From Physcia stellaris (Eukaryota; Ascomycota; Lecanoromycetes; Caliciales; Physciaceae), in NCBI GenBank assembly GCA_018902385.1, contig JABSSW010000019.1:248001-312000 (forward strand): DNA of 64,000 nucleotides, in the 5' to 3' direction. This document shows positions 1 through 11,525 of this stretch, one piece after another (within the stretch, counting starts at the first letter, position 1; every line of letters starts with the position of its first letter). Both the position numbers and the translations under genes were made by a program. The notes beneath the pieces are model-generated. The model worked only from the letters and a program-made list of their open reading frames with translations, had not been told where the DNA came from and made no database searches.

Positions 1-1778
1 ACAATGTAGACTGTAGTACGTCTGGGGAGTGGGATGGGCATCAGGGTACCATCGGTCCGGTATCAAAACGGTTTAGAGCGGAGTGAGTTCCTTCGACAGT
101 TTATTCGCTGATGCATCTCGTCTACAGATATGAAAGTGATATGAAGACTGGACGTCTCTTGCTGATCCCAATCTAGAACACCCAAGCCCCATTGAACCGG
201 TGTCGCTGATCATACCGCTGCCACGTGCCCGAGGTGCCCGAGGTGAGACTACTGGAGACTACCACCACGATTGAATGCGATCGTCCAGGCTATCTCAGAC
301 GTCGACATCTCATCCCCTTTCCCCCTCTCGCCCTTCTTCCTTTTCCCCAGCTTCCACCTTGCGGCCATCAGATGGTGGTGTGTCGAAAAGGGCGAAGAGG
401 TTGCTCCGAAGTTGCCGTTGCATGGCCATCTACCAAACAGGAGCTGAGCTTTCACAAGGGGCTCATGCACAATAGCCTGATTTTGGACGCATCATGCACG
501 TTAGAGGCAGGCCACTGATGTCATTTTCCGAGGAAAATAATGTGAGCCTTCCCATCTCATACCTCCATCTCCCCTCTAGCAGGACACTCGATGCCCACCC
601 TTTTTGCACCCGAACAAGCGACATCCTTCCATGCGCTTCATCGTTCGGATCCTTTGAGCCTTGCTCGCAAGACACTTGAACTTTGTCTTTCTTCTAGCTG
701 ATGATTAGCCAGAGCGGCGGTGGAAGCCGCAGAATCCTGCAATGTCCCCACCGGGCCGTAGCGGAGGAGATACCTAGCCGCTCGCTGCTGTGCCATGCCA
801 ACGATCATGATGCTGTGCTCCATGGGTATATAAACCACAAAATATTCGACCAGCGCCCATGGCAGCTTACGGCCGTAACGGGAGAGCCTTCCATTCGGGT
901 TGTTGTGCTTCCAGACATGATTATTAATTCTGTCCCAACTCCAGGCGAGTAGGAATTGCGACTGCACATAGGCGTTTGGTAACCTCGCTTAGAGCAGAGA
1001 TAGTTGGGTTGATGACGGCAAAAGAGCGGTGCGCTTCGGAATACACAAGGAAACGGTTGATGCAAGTGAACGTTAGAGGAGGGGCTCGTATATTATTGCA
1101 TGCGAGCCTGCACGCCAGCAGCAGATCCTGTGGTGGAGGGTGACGTGGGCTACGCTAAAGCCTGCACAAATAGCCAACGAGCGCCCATGCAAGAGTGAAG
1201 CCATCTTGCTCAGCTGAAGCCATTAATCATGACACATCGGTTTCCATATCAATTGCGCCGATTGCTCGCTGCGTTCAATCATATTCTTGCTCCCCCTCAC
1301 CGAGCAATACCTGCGTGGCCAACCACCGCACAGACGCACAGCTTCCGCGCACTTGTAGATTGCTATGCGCGGAAAGCGACATCGACGATTGCGAGATCTT
1401 GCATTGAACCTCGGTCTCATCCCGAGTGCCGAACGATACCGTAGCCTTTTCAACGTGATATTCTTGATCCCTCGCATCGCCCTCTAAGCATTGACGCAGA
1501 GACGCCCACTCCATCTGTCTTGTATCCCGAAGTCGGAATATTTGACTGGCTTGAAAGCCGTCGCGCTTGAATAGCTATTTTATGGTTGGTGTGACGGGCT
1601 CTAGCCTTCGATAGAACCTTCTTCAAGCTTTCGCCACATGACCTGGTTTTGCACTCCTCCCAGCCATCGGACTCTCAAGGCGATTGCTCTTTCGCCGCAG
1701 GGCTCTTGTATCCAGCGAATATTTGAGAGGTATAAGAATGCCTCGGACTCCATCGTCCGCCGTAGCATGAGGTGCACC
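1..1778. other. Left-edge stretch without a convincing gene
   Basis: Open frames here are short (at most about 110 codons), overlap on both strands and show no recognisable domain, signal peptide or family motif. No tRNA or rRNA was seen. It probably holds the 3' flank of the radical-SAM gene and either regulatory DNA or a gene off the left edge. Confidence 0.5.
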
Positions 1779-2992
1779 TCAAAGGTTGAATCCCTCGTGT
1801 CGTGCATGTTCAACAAACCTCCAAAGCCCAGCGTGCTCGGCTGCTTTTCGAATACTCGAGATCTCAGTTGCTGTAATGGACCGGTTGATGTCCTCGTACC
1901 GCCTGGACTCAGGCCTCGATTCTACGGACCTCTCACCGCCAGGCTCAACCACGATCAATGGAGAGCCTTCGCAACTCCGTGAAGCCCTTCGAGATTTGCC
2001 CACATGAGCGTCAGGATGATATTGTTCCATAATATTAACAAACGTGTCCCGAGACAGGTTCGATCCCATCCAGTGCATGATTTGCTGACCTTCACTTTCC
2101 TTACCTGGCATTACCAAGTGACGGACGAGTAGGCCTTTTTTCGCAATACCATCAGACGTGAAGCACAAGTCACCGACTTGCTCGTGCATCTTCTTGATGC
2201 TATCTCTTGCCGTAGCCGCATAATCGTCTGCCTTCAACAGACGCTTCGACGTTGCGTTATCCCAGACCTTGAAATCTGGAAGATAGATATCAACTAATCC
2301 ATCAAGAAGGTCTAACGAGTCTAAAGAGTCGAAAGCCGAGGTATTGTAGACGATAGGCAACCGCAGGCCTAGCTCACGAGCGTGGAGAATCGATAGCACG
2401 ACTTGGGGGACAACATGCTCCGGCGTTATCAAGTTGATACTAGGAAAACCTCAAGATTAGCAATTTATTGAATTCCGATTATTTTGAGACCGTCACCAGG
2501 GAAGAAGAGACGGTAGGACCATCGTCCGTACTGAGTGAAGAAACCCACTTGTGCACATTGCCCACATCCTGCAACTTGATATACCACTCCGCAAGTTCTT
2601 TAGGCGTGACATCGAACCCGTTCCGCTGGTGAGCAATCGTGTGGTTCTGGCAAAAGACACATCGTAAATTGCAGCCGGAGAAGAAGACAGAGCCTGAGCC
2701 ATTGTGTCCTTGTATGCATGGCTCTGTAACCCAATAAGTACACAATTCACTACAGTGATAATCAACTAGACTATCCCAGAATCGTACCTTCGCCGAAATG
2801 AGGTGCAATCACACTGACTTTTGCGGTCTCTGCTCCAATCAAACAAACGCCGGTCTTCTCGTACCGGTTGACCCCGCAAAACCGTGGGCAAAGATTGCAA
2901 TTCTTCAGGTGTGCGTACGCAGCTGAACGCTTTTTGGAGGCATCGATAGAAGACAAGTGCTGGTATCTTGGGGTATCTGGTACCCAAGACCT
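1779..2992 (-). CDS. Radical-SAM enzyme, pyruvate formate-lyase-activating-enzyme-like (PflA/AmmeMemoRadiSam type)
   Basis: The middle exon (about 2549-2723) encodes the radical-SAM 4Fe-4S motif CNLRCVFC (CxxxCxxC). The first visible exon (2788 to about 2992) carries an additional Cys cluster, CNLCPRFCGVNRYEKTGVC, typical of this subgroup. Joining across the intron at 2724-2787 gives PHFGEEPCIQGHNGSGS, the expected family run. The intron at 2440-2548 restores NINLITPEHVVPQ. These enzymes cleave S-adenosylmethionine to make a 5'-deoxyadenosyl radical; the substrate in fungi is unknown to me. The start is not resolved: a splice acceptor lies near 2990 and a further 5' exon is likely. Near the C-terminus about 35 residues (from GKSRRASRS to the next conserved stretch) look extra and may be a further in-frame intron. 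The family is mainly bacterial and patchy in fungi, so old horizontal transfer is plausible, but that is inference. Confidence 0.8.
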
Positions 2993-3387
2993 GTATCAGT
3001 GTTTCGCTTATTGAATTTGGAATGCCCCCTTCAAGGGAAACGGGTTCAGAAGGCGACAATTTACTGTGAGACCAAGATAAGAGATAAACAAGTCAATACA
3101 CAGAAAGTTTTGTTACCTACAGTCATCGAGCAGAAAGGGTGGCGCTAAGTGCAGTTGTCGTCGTCTTAGGGCTGACGACAATAACGAGATTGCAGTGCTC
3201 AGCTTTCTTGGCGATGCCATTGATAGATCAGAGTATGCCCGGTATAGCCGATTGATCACGGAATGCTGGTATAGGTCTAGATGTAAAGTACTCTACATGG
3301 GAAGAGTATGATACATGTAGTCACGGTTGGGTTTTTTGGGGTTAAGTCTGGTTTCGTCATTGGCAAGTAGATAACCGTCAAGAAACC

Positions 3388-3401
3388 ATGAACACTTTGC
3401 G
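3388..3401. repeat. Left copy of 14-bp target-site duplication
   Basis: ATGAACACTTTGCG occurs here and again, identically, at 4125-4138, bracketing a 723-bp insert. The bases on either side of the two copies differ, so the match ends exactly at the insert. Exact direct repeats of this length are the usual scar of target-primed (LINE-driven) insertion. Confidence 0.85.
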
Positions 3402-4124
3402 GGCCAGCGGCCGCCTTTTATGGCGGTGAGATCCACCTGTACGGGGTGCTGGCTACGAACCTGTTACCTTGTTGTAGCAGAGCCGAGAGGTCTCAAATCG
3501 ACGAAAGAGAAGCAGATAGCAGTGCTCTCGTGGTGACAAGGACACGTGTACGAAATTCGAGCACAACAACGATACGCGTTCCAGCTCGTGGAGTTCGAAT
3601 CTCACATCGTCGATTGATCGATGAACAGATCAAACAACAGATATATCAACAGACAAAATCACGATTAACGATCATCATCATTTACAGACGATTTTTGACA
3701 TCGATACTGCTACATTCGTCAAACATTCGTCTCGATTCGCCATTTTTCGTCACGATTTTTCTCTCTTTATACAACATACAGAGTTTTTCCGCGACGCTTG
3801 TTTCAGCTTGACAAATGCAAGAGATGAAAGCTTCGATATTACGAGTACAAAGATGCACGATGAATCAAATTTTCGTACGAAATACACGGGACGTTCACGA
3901 CATACGAGAAAAAAAAAAGAATTATAAGCACTGAATCGAATGTCGTGAAAAGAGCTCGATTGAGGAGAGTACTGAAGGTGATGGTGCTTAAAAGAAAATC
4001 CTCTAATAGTATGGATAGCATGAATCATTGTATTACAGAAAAGCAGCCACTATCATAGTCATATAGCCGCATAACGGGCCCTTAAGGCCGGTTCCGAGTG
4101 CTTAATGAAACAATCAATCAATCA
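3402..4124 (+). mobile_element. SINE-like non-LTR insertion (723 bp)
   Basis: The element lies exactly between two identical 14-bp repeats and ends in a simple-repeat tail, (AATC)3 plus A (about 4112-4124), as many non-autonomous LINE-mobilised elements do. Inside are candidate RNA polymerase III promoter elements: an A-box-like TAGCAGAGCCGA at 3475-3486 and a B-box-like AGTTCGAATCT at 3592-3602. The spacing (about 117 bp) is longer than in a normal tRNA. The stretch from 3481 recalls the D-arm of a tRNA-Leu, but no tRNA fold is intact. A 121-codon open frame inside has no recognisable domain and is probably not coding. The identical duplications suggest a fairly recent insertion. Alternative: a 5'-truncated LINE remnant, since the 5' 70 bp precede the tRNA-like part. 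Confidence 0.7.
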
Positions 4125-4138
4125 ATGAACACTTTGCG
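4125..4138. repeat. Right copy of 14-bp target-site duplication
   Basis: This is an exact copy of 3388-3401, immediately after the (AATC)n tail. Removing the insert and one repeat copy would give a continuous intergenic sequence between the radical-SAM and GMC genes. Confidence 0.85.
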
Positions 4139-4433
4139 CGCTCCTCGAAAAGCCGAGAAAATCAATCTACCACCTTGTCTACTTTTCAGGAACGCCAGAC
4201 ATCAAGATTTGATATACGAATTGAGGAAGAGGGCTACATAGGCTCTTCTTTGGATGAACGACTGAGTGCTTGATATTAGAATTCATTACGCTGCCATAAC
4301 ATGACGAATAACCCGTCTATATACTCCACTAGCGACCCAAGCAAATTCCTACCGTAGAGAAGCAAAACAGCGCTGGCTACATCGTAAGAGATTAGTAGGC
4401 ATCATACCGACGTCTGCCTACCCAGATCTGACG

Positions 4434-7400
4434 CTACGAAGTCCGCGAATGACGTCTGGGAAAGAAGCTTAATAGCCATTGTATGAAAGCGTCGATGGCG
4501 GCTTGCTCGGCTTGCTGACTTAAGATCGCCGATGCTGAAGCCGACGGCGCAATCGACGTCGACGCTGGATGGGAACCGACTATGACCGAAACCAAAGACG
4601 ACGCGACCGAAGCGGGGACTCCACCAGATGTCAACGCAGCAGAGACCGAAGAAGTCAATTCAGGCGGGCTCAGGAGGCTTAATGTTGGCGGGGGCGTCGT
4701 GGTAGCGACAGCTTCGGATTTTGACTGGAGGACGCCTGTAACGTCCAGAGTTGAAAGTATAGCGGATAGAGTGCTTCTTGAGGATCCAGAGGATCCTATT
4801 GGGGAGGCCGATGATGCCGGGGATTCTCCAGTCTTAGATGCTGTTGAGCTAGCCAGGCTGGCAGTCGTTAGTGGATACGTTGGGGCTTCCGGAAGAGTCG
4901 ATTCAGGGACAGAGTTAAGGGACAATGACACGGCACTAGAATGATTAGGCTGTGTGGAAGTACTTGAAGTACTAATAACGTTGCTTGTTGAGGTAACCGT
5001 AGAAGTATTAGCCAGTTGTACTGTGGATGCGGAAGCGGCAGCTGGCGACGATGTTGGCCTGGCGCTAGGACGGACATTTACGTTGTCAGCTTTGATGATA
5101 TCTGCGGCCTAGCAGGATGTCAGCTTAATCGGAAGGCCACTCTGCCGATACTCGCCTTCTCTGCCACACCATACACAACAGCTTGCAAGTGGGCAGCCGG
5201 TACCATCGGAAAAATACCAGCATCTACCACTCTGAGGTTTGTCGTGCCCCAAACCCGCAAGTGTGGATCAACTACACCGCCTTGCTCAAGAGGAAGCATC
5301 GCACATGTGCCGCTAGGATGGAACTCAGTACGTATCCCGTCGTTGATGACTTGGTTAATTGCATCCTCGTCTGCGTCTGGAGGTGGGACAAATTGTGCAG
5401 CCTGCAAGAGGCGCATTGACGGAGTTGCCAGTATCTGCCGATTGAATCTTATGGCTTCAACAAGAATTTGTCTGTCCACGGGATTCGACAACCAGCGAGG
5501 GTCTATTTGAGGAGGCTCGAAGGGGTCGGCAGAATTGATATAGACTGCGCCTCGAGAGAATGGATGCATGACCGCCACTGTTAGACTTCCAGCGTTATTG
5601 TTGATGATTTCATAGGCCGCTACATTATTCCGTCCCAATCTCTCAACGAGAGACCTCTTCTGGAGTGAGAAACCTGCAACAAGTGTTGGGTCAAGCCCAG
5701 CTCTGAGGTAGGCTGTAGGGTCTTGGAAGGTTGCGTTGACGAGTATTAGGCCAGAAGCATTTGTGATCAGCGGTAACGGATTAAAAGCCAGAGCATTGGG
5801 TGATCCGGCAGTCCAAGGACCTAAGGCGTCAATTAATTTCAGCTAGTGAGAAAACTTCGAATTCTTACCAATCTTATCGGTGGTATACTGTACTCCCGCA
5901 GCAGCATTGAAAGTAGCATTCGTTGTGAGTGCTGTGGGAGAAGGGTAGCTGTTATTGTTGTCTAAGACTTAGGTTAGCTTTAGTCAAAGACCAATTGGTC
6001 GTGGTGTGCTTACAAGGATAGAAGGTCCCAACCAGACAGTGATCTTGGAGGTTATTGCCGACGCCAGGCAAATCAAGCGCTATGGGGATATTATGTTCGG
6101 TCAACAATGACGAAGGCCCGATGCCAGATAATTGAAGTAATTGAGCAGAATGCAACGATCCAGCCGCGACGATGACTTCTCGTGTGGCATATACTGTCCG
6201 GCGTGGAGCCGAAGCGTTGGGTGCAAACTTTTTCGATTAGCGAGATGGAGTGAGTCGGTTACTGTGACATACCTCAACTCCAGAAACACCAAGGGTTACG
6301 TGGCTAGGGTCTTGACGACGGTTGAAGCGATTACTGGTTTGTCCACCTGCCGGAGGAGTCTCTGGAGGTGCATCGGCCCCTGGCCCGAATCCAAAGCCAT
6401 CGGGATTGCCATCTACATTTCCCTCTCCATCCTCGTTGCCACCATCAGTCGGGTTGGTTACCTCAACACTAGCTCCAACACCTTCAACCAGGATCCGGGT
6501 CACATGCTGGCCTGTGATCACATGAAAATTCTGCCTATGGACAATAGGGTCAAAGTAGGCTCGACGTGCATCTGAACGTGTCTGGTTGTTTGGATCGAGA
6601 TCTGTAGGCACGAGAGCCGGGCCAGCAGAAGTCCCATCATTGGGATCGAATTGAGTTGGGATACCCAAAGCGTTCAATCCTTCGAAAAGATTGACTGTAC
6701 AGTGATCAGCTGGAGAGCCGTGGAGAGCCGTGGGCTTTGCGTGGACTGAGCTTACCAGATTGGGGGTAAAAGTACTTCGGGTAGCTGACTTGGACTGGAC
6801 CAGATGTGCCATGGACTGCAGGATTGTAGTGAATGGAGTATTCCTGAGCCACATCTTCAGAATAGACAGGTGTGTAAGTCTCGCTCTGCAATCGCTGTTA
6901 GAGACGTTCAAAATTTGGCTGTATCAAACATTCACTACCTTGATGAAATATGGCAACATCCCATCCCAGCCCCATCCTGGGTTGCCTAAGGCTTCCCATG
7001 CATCATAATCATCGGCTCCTCCACGGTTCCAGCACATAGCATTCAGGATACTGCCACCCCCAAGCACTTTCCCTTGCGGCAAGGGGCGTGGCTTTCCATC
7101 GAGCTGTGTTTGAGGAACCGTGGATAAGCGCCAGTCGTAGTCACCTCCAATGTCAGCGCCTACATACACTGGATACTGAATGACAGGTTCATAGTGATCG
7201 CTGACGAGTCAACGAGGGAAAACTCGAAGTGGATGGGAGACTTACGCGATGCCAGCTTCGATGCAGAGGACAGTTACTCCAGGGTCTTCCGAAAGACGGT
7301 TAGTGACTACAAGCCCACTGATACCACACCCAACAACAATGTAGTCGTATGACTCCTGGACTGGGGCGTCAATGTCACGGCTGTTGAGGTGTATTCCGAT

Positions 7401-7457
7401 GGACGATTGAGTAAGCAAAGCCAAAGCAATCAACACTGCTGCCGGGGAACCCATCAT
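4434..7457 (-). CDS. Secreted GMC (glucose-methanol-choline) FAD oxidoreductase with Ser/Thr-rich C-terminal tail
   Basis: Eight exons (7246-7457, 6939-7200, 6756-6885, 6273-6694, 6014-6227, 5869-5961, 5156-5820, 4434-5108) join in frame to 890 residues. A hydrophobic signal peptide (residues 1-21) precedes the Rossmann motif GCGISG (43-48) with the FAD-ribose Glu about 67. [10 protein letters not shown] is the GMC signature. The catalytic pair is His612 (HPSGTCAM) and His655 (PAAHLQAV); their spacing of 43 equals that of glucose oxidase. It should be an extracellular AA3-type alcohol or sugar oxidase/dehydrogenase; the substrate cannot be told. Two parts are unusual: a Gly/Pro/Asp-rich insert around 6320-6470, and about 215 Ser/Thr/Pro-rich residues after the catalytic domain, probably O-glycosylated and perhaps wall-associated. 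No clear GPI signal is seen. The tail is attached by a GC-AG intron. Confidence 0.9.
5109..5155 (-). other. GC-AG intron separating GMC catalytic domain from its tail
   Basis: The donor reads AAG|GCGAGT and the acceptor CTAG, with GCTGAC as a branch-point-like site; the length is 47 nt. Only this splice keeps the frame: all preceding exons sum to 666 whole codons, and splicing gives VAEKAADIIK, the normal GMC C-terminal helix. Retaining the intron adds 10 residues ([10 protein letters not shown]) and stops, producing a complete catalytic domain without the Ser/Thr tail. Confidence 0.8.
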
Positions 7458-8334
7458 GATGGAGAGCTCAGAGCATGCAGAAAGATGACTATAATCTTAG
7501 CTGAAGTGCAGCTCTAAGGTGCAAGGCGGTGGAAGAAGGATTCAACGAGTGTGAGTGGGGGTGAGTAAAGGATGTCGAGGAAAGACTTGGGGATGAAAGG
7601 ACTTTAAAAACAGTCGGATCGGTTGATAAGCCCTCGTCATCGATCTAGGCACTCGGAATCTTCTACTTAAGATTTACACGTTTAACACATCATGGAAAAG
7701 AAGTACTTATCCCATTGGAGGAAAGTGGGCTTTTCAAAATTGGAAAGTGACTCCCTTTCTCAAAGTAGATGGTATCGTCTACAGAAACAACTGGAGGAAG
7801 GGAAGCCCGCGCTGCGGTCTACTGCCTTAGAACGCATGGTGTCTCCGTCAGCCAAAAAACACAGAACCTCGACTAGATGGCCACTGGAGACATGAACAAG
7901 ATGATGCTCGTTTCCATCTTCGTATGCAATTGATCGTCTCACCCCAGCTACTATTTTTGATCGGACAGGTGCATAAGGAGGATGATGGAGAAGGTATCCC
8001 TCCAAGTTTTAGCAAATGCCTACAGTGCAACGTAGGACATACTCCGAGAAGGGGCGTGCTCAAGTGCACCTGGCCGTAAAAGTGTCAAGGCTGGAAGCAT
8101 ACTTCTTTCGGACACTCGCTTGAGAACATCATGGGACTCGATCTGAGTGGTTGTGCATTGATACTGTCAAGCTTTGAGGGTTGAAGATCTACCTTTCATC
8201 ACAGGGAGGTGGTACGGTGCCAGTGCAGTGGCACCGAACAGTCACTGGACCCAGACAGGAATCATTACACCGTCTTGGAGTATACTGCGTATTGAATCTG
8301 GTCTGTTGCAGATGGAAAGTGCCGAGTAGGTGAG

Positions 8335-8340
8335 ACGCGT
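8335..8340. promoter_or_regulatory. MluI cell-cycle box (MCB), distal
   Basis: ACGCGT, 192 bp upstream of the MCM6 start codon. This is the core site of the Mbp1-Swi6 (MBF) factor that drives G1/S replication genes in ascomycetes. Function here is inferred from motif and position. Confidence 0.5.
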
Positions 8341-8443
8341 CAACGAGATGACGGTTGTGGATCATGGATGGATGTCCCAGTGCCAAGACGTACCAACCTA
8401 GCGCGTAACGCTAATGCAAGCACTTTACATCGCGCGCGAGTTG

Positions 8444-8449
8444 ACGCGT
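8444..8449. promoter_or_regulatory. MluI cell-cycle box (MCB), proximal
   Basis: ACGCGT, 83 bp upstream of the MCM6 start codon, next to a CG-rich CGCGCGCG run at 8431-8438. It is the second perfect MCB in this promoter, consistent with G1/S control. Confidence 0.55.
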
Positions 8450-8531
8450 TTCCAGCTCTACAACTCATATTCCGCTCGCTTGAAGGGTTTGTTGGGGAGA
8501 ATTTTCCTCAGAGACTCTGCTTATAGTCGAT

Positions 8532-11525
8532 ATGTCTTCAACCCTGGGCGCAATGCTCAGCTCCGACAATCCTGACACGGACAACGCTCGCAAAAATGCG
8601 GCACAGAAAAATGCCAATCGCAGAAGTGTGCAGCGTTCCTCTCCCCGCCCCAATGGACCACCCTCGGAGAGCAATGGAGCGCTTAGCGACACCGAGGGGT
8701 TTCCAGATGACGAGGTAGTGGGCGTTCGAGGTACGGACAGAAACAGACCTCAAGACCCAATGGCAAGAGCTGTGCCGAAGGTGGTGGACAAAGTTGGCGA
8801 GAAGGTCGCCGAGGAGTTTGAGAAGTTCTTGGAACAGTGCGTCGCGTCCTTCGGCATGAAGATATCCGATGATACTGACAGGTGTAGATTTGTTGACGAC
8901 GTTATATCTTCTGGGGCCCCTCCGTCAAGTGCCCTGGCAAGCGATAAATATTACATTGCGCAAATACACGGTCTTCGAATATACAGCCTTTCTACCCTCT
9001 ACGTCGATTTCCAACATCTTCTGTCGTTACGAGATCACACGTTAGCCAATGCAATAGCAGACGACTATTACCGGTACCTGCCTTTCCTCACCCGGGCTCT
9101 CCACAACCTTATCTCGAGATATGAGCCTCGATATTTCAAAGAGCACAGACAGCCCTCAAGCGCATCGTCTCAGACCAATGGATCCGTTGCTGGCACCGGA
9201 CCAACTTCGTCGGAAACGATGGGCGGCAAAACTACAAACCAACAGACAGATAAGCTTTTCACGCTTGCATTCTACAACCTTCCTTTGATCTCACGAGTAC
9301 GGCAATTGCGGACTGCCTCAGTTGGAAAATTGCTCTCAATCTCAGGAACAGTGACTCGGACATCGGAAGTTCGCCCTGAACTATATCTAGCTACCTTCAT
9401 TTGCGAGGGCTGCAGGACGGTCATCAACAACGTCGAGCAGACCTTTCGCTACACGGAACCTACCCAATGTCCCAATTTAGTATGTGGAAATAGACAAGGA
9501 TGGAGACTAGATATACGGCAGAGTACCTTTGTGGACTGGCAAAAGGTTCGGATTCAAGAGAACAGCTCGGAGATACCTACTGGAAGTATGCCACGAACAA
9601 TGGATGTTATCCTTCGAGGAGAAATAGTCGATCGGGCAAAAGCCGGCGAAAAATGTGTCTTCACAGGAACACTCATTGTAGTTCCAGATGTTAGCCAGCT
9701 TGGAGTCCCGGGTGTCCGCCCTGAGGCTACTCGGGACAACCGTAATGCTCCTCGAGGCGGCGACGCCGGAGGATCAGGGGTTACAGGTCTCAAGGCACTT
9801 GGTGTCCGTGATCTTACATATCGGATGGCTTTCCTATCCTGTATGGTTACGCCGGATACCTCGACTCCTGGCCAAGCTGCCAACTACCTCTCCGGCCAAG
9901 CGACCAACATTCTCGCTTCACTCAACCAGACTGCAACAATCGACCCCAATGACACAGGCGATCATGCCCAAGATGCCTACCTCCAATCCCTCACAGCTGC
10001 TGAGATCGAAGATCTCAAGCAGATGGTACACAGCGACCACATCTACTCCCGCCTCGTTAACTCGCTCGCCCCCATGGTCTACGGGCATGAGATGGTCAAG
10101 AAAGGACTCCTACTCCAGCTCATGGGCGGTGTGCACAAAACCACCCCGGAAGGTATGCAACTCCGCGGCGACCTCAACATCTGCATCGTCGGCGACCCCA
10201 GCACATCAAAATCACAATTCCTGAAATACATCTGCTCCTTCCTCCCCCGAGCAGTCTACACATCAGGCAAAGCCTCTTCGGCAGCAGGTCTGACAGCCGC
10301 GGTCGTCAGGGACGAGGAAACCGGTGAGCACACCATCGAAGCCGGCGCGCTCATGCTCGCAGACAACGGCATCTGCGCCATCGACGAGTTCGACAAGATG
10401 GACATCGCAGACCAGGTCGCCATCCACGAAGCCATGGAACAGCAAACCATCTCCATCGCCAAAGCCGGCATCCAAGCCACCCTCAACGCGCGAACATCCA
10501 TCCTCGCGGCCGCGAACCCGGTCGGGGGAAGATACAATCGCAAAACGACACTCCGAGCCAACATCAACATGTCCGCCCCAATCATGTCTCGCTTCGACCT
10601 CTTCTTCGTCATCCTGGACGAGTGCAACGAGAGCGTAGACCGCCATCTCGCAGAGCACATCGTCAACATCCACCGCTTGCGTGACGACGCCGTGCAGCCC
10701 GAGTTCACGACCGAGCAACTCCAGCGCTACATCCGCTTCGCACGCACTTTCAAGCCGGAATTCACCCCCGAGTCACGGGAGCTGCTGGTCGAGAAATACA
10801 AGGAGCTCCGCGCCGACGACGCTCAGGGTGGGATTGGACGGAACAGCTATCGCATCACGGTCCGGCAGCTGGAGAGTCTGATTCGGCTAAGCGAGGCGAT
10901 TGCGAAGGCGAACTGTGTGGATGATGTGACGCCGCAGTTTGTGCGGGAGGCTTTCAACCTGCTTCGGCAATCGATCATCAGCGTTGAGAAGGATGATGTG
11001 GAGGTTGAGGACGAGGAGGATGTAGAGCCCGCCAACGGTGATGGGAATGAAGACCGGGACGGTGACTCACCAATGGCGGACGGTGATGCGCAGCCTGATG
11101 CCGACGGGACCCCGGCTCCGGCTTCGCGGAAGACGAAGATAACGTACGATAATTATATGGCGATCTTGAATCTGCTGGTCAGGAGGGTCAATGACGACGA
11201 GCAAGCCACTGGCGAGGGAGTGGAGCATGAGGATCTGGTGGTCTGGTATCTGGAGCAGAAGGAGGAGGAGATAAACACGGAGCAGGAGATGAACGATGAG
11301 AGAAGTTTAGTAGAGAAGGTGTTGAGGAGGATGGTCAAGGTAAATCCCCATTCTAGCTAAATTGAACATGAAGATCAAGGCTAACGAGGGTAATAGGACA
11401 ACATCTTCATGCAAATACGAGGAGAAGGCCTCGTTGATGGCGACGAGGGCGCTGAGGGTAGCTCCAGGGACGCGGATAAGGTTGTCTACGTGCTGCATCC
11501 CAACTGCGCTGTGGAGGAGATGTAG
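8532..11525 (+). CDS. MCM6: DNA replication licensing factor MCM6
   Basis: Exon 1 is 8532-11339 and exon 2 is 11397-11525, with a 57-nt intron; the protein has 978 residues. The N-terminal tail is acidic/Ser-rich. It is followed by the MCM N-domain with a zinc finger (CEGC...CPNLVCG) and the MCM6-typical MPRTMDVILRGEIVDRAKAGE. The AAA+ core has Walker A GDPSTSKSQ (from residue 554), Walker B CAIDEFDKM and arginine-finger SRFDLFF. A C-terminal winged-helix region ends in VVYVLHPNCAVEEM, restored only by the splice. MCM6 is one subunit of the MCM2-7 helicase loaded at origins and activated in S phase. An Asp/Glu-rich stretch separates the core from the C-terminal domain. The subunit assignment is secure; MCM5 and MCM4 were considered and do not fit. 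Confidence 0.97.

Larger units (their letters stand above)
7458..8531. other. Divergent promoter region, GMC gene / MCM6
   Basis: No gene recognised. Frames of up to about 80 codons overlap on both strands without domains. The right part holds the two ACGCGT boxes listed separately. Confidence 0.5.

Noticed and set aside
3475-3602. Possible functional tRNA-Leu gene
   Set aside because: A- and B-box-like words are present but the spacing is too long and no acceptor or anticodon stem can be paired; kept only as tRNA-like parts of the element.
3446-3811. 121-codon open frame on the plus strand
   Set aside because: It lies wholly inside the SINE-like insert, has a biased simple composition and no domain; better explained as non-coding element sequence.
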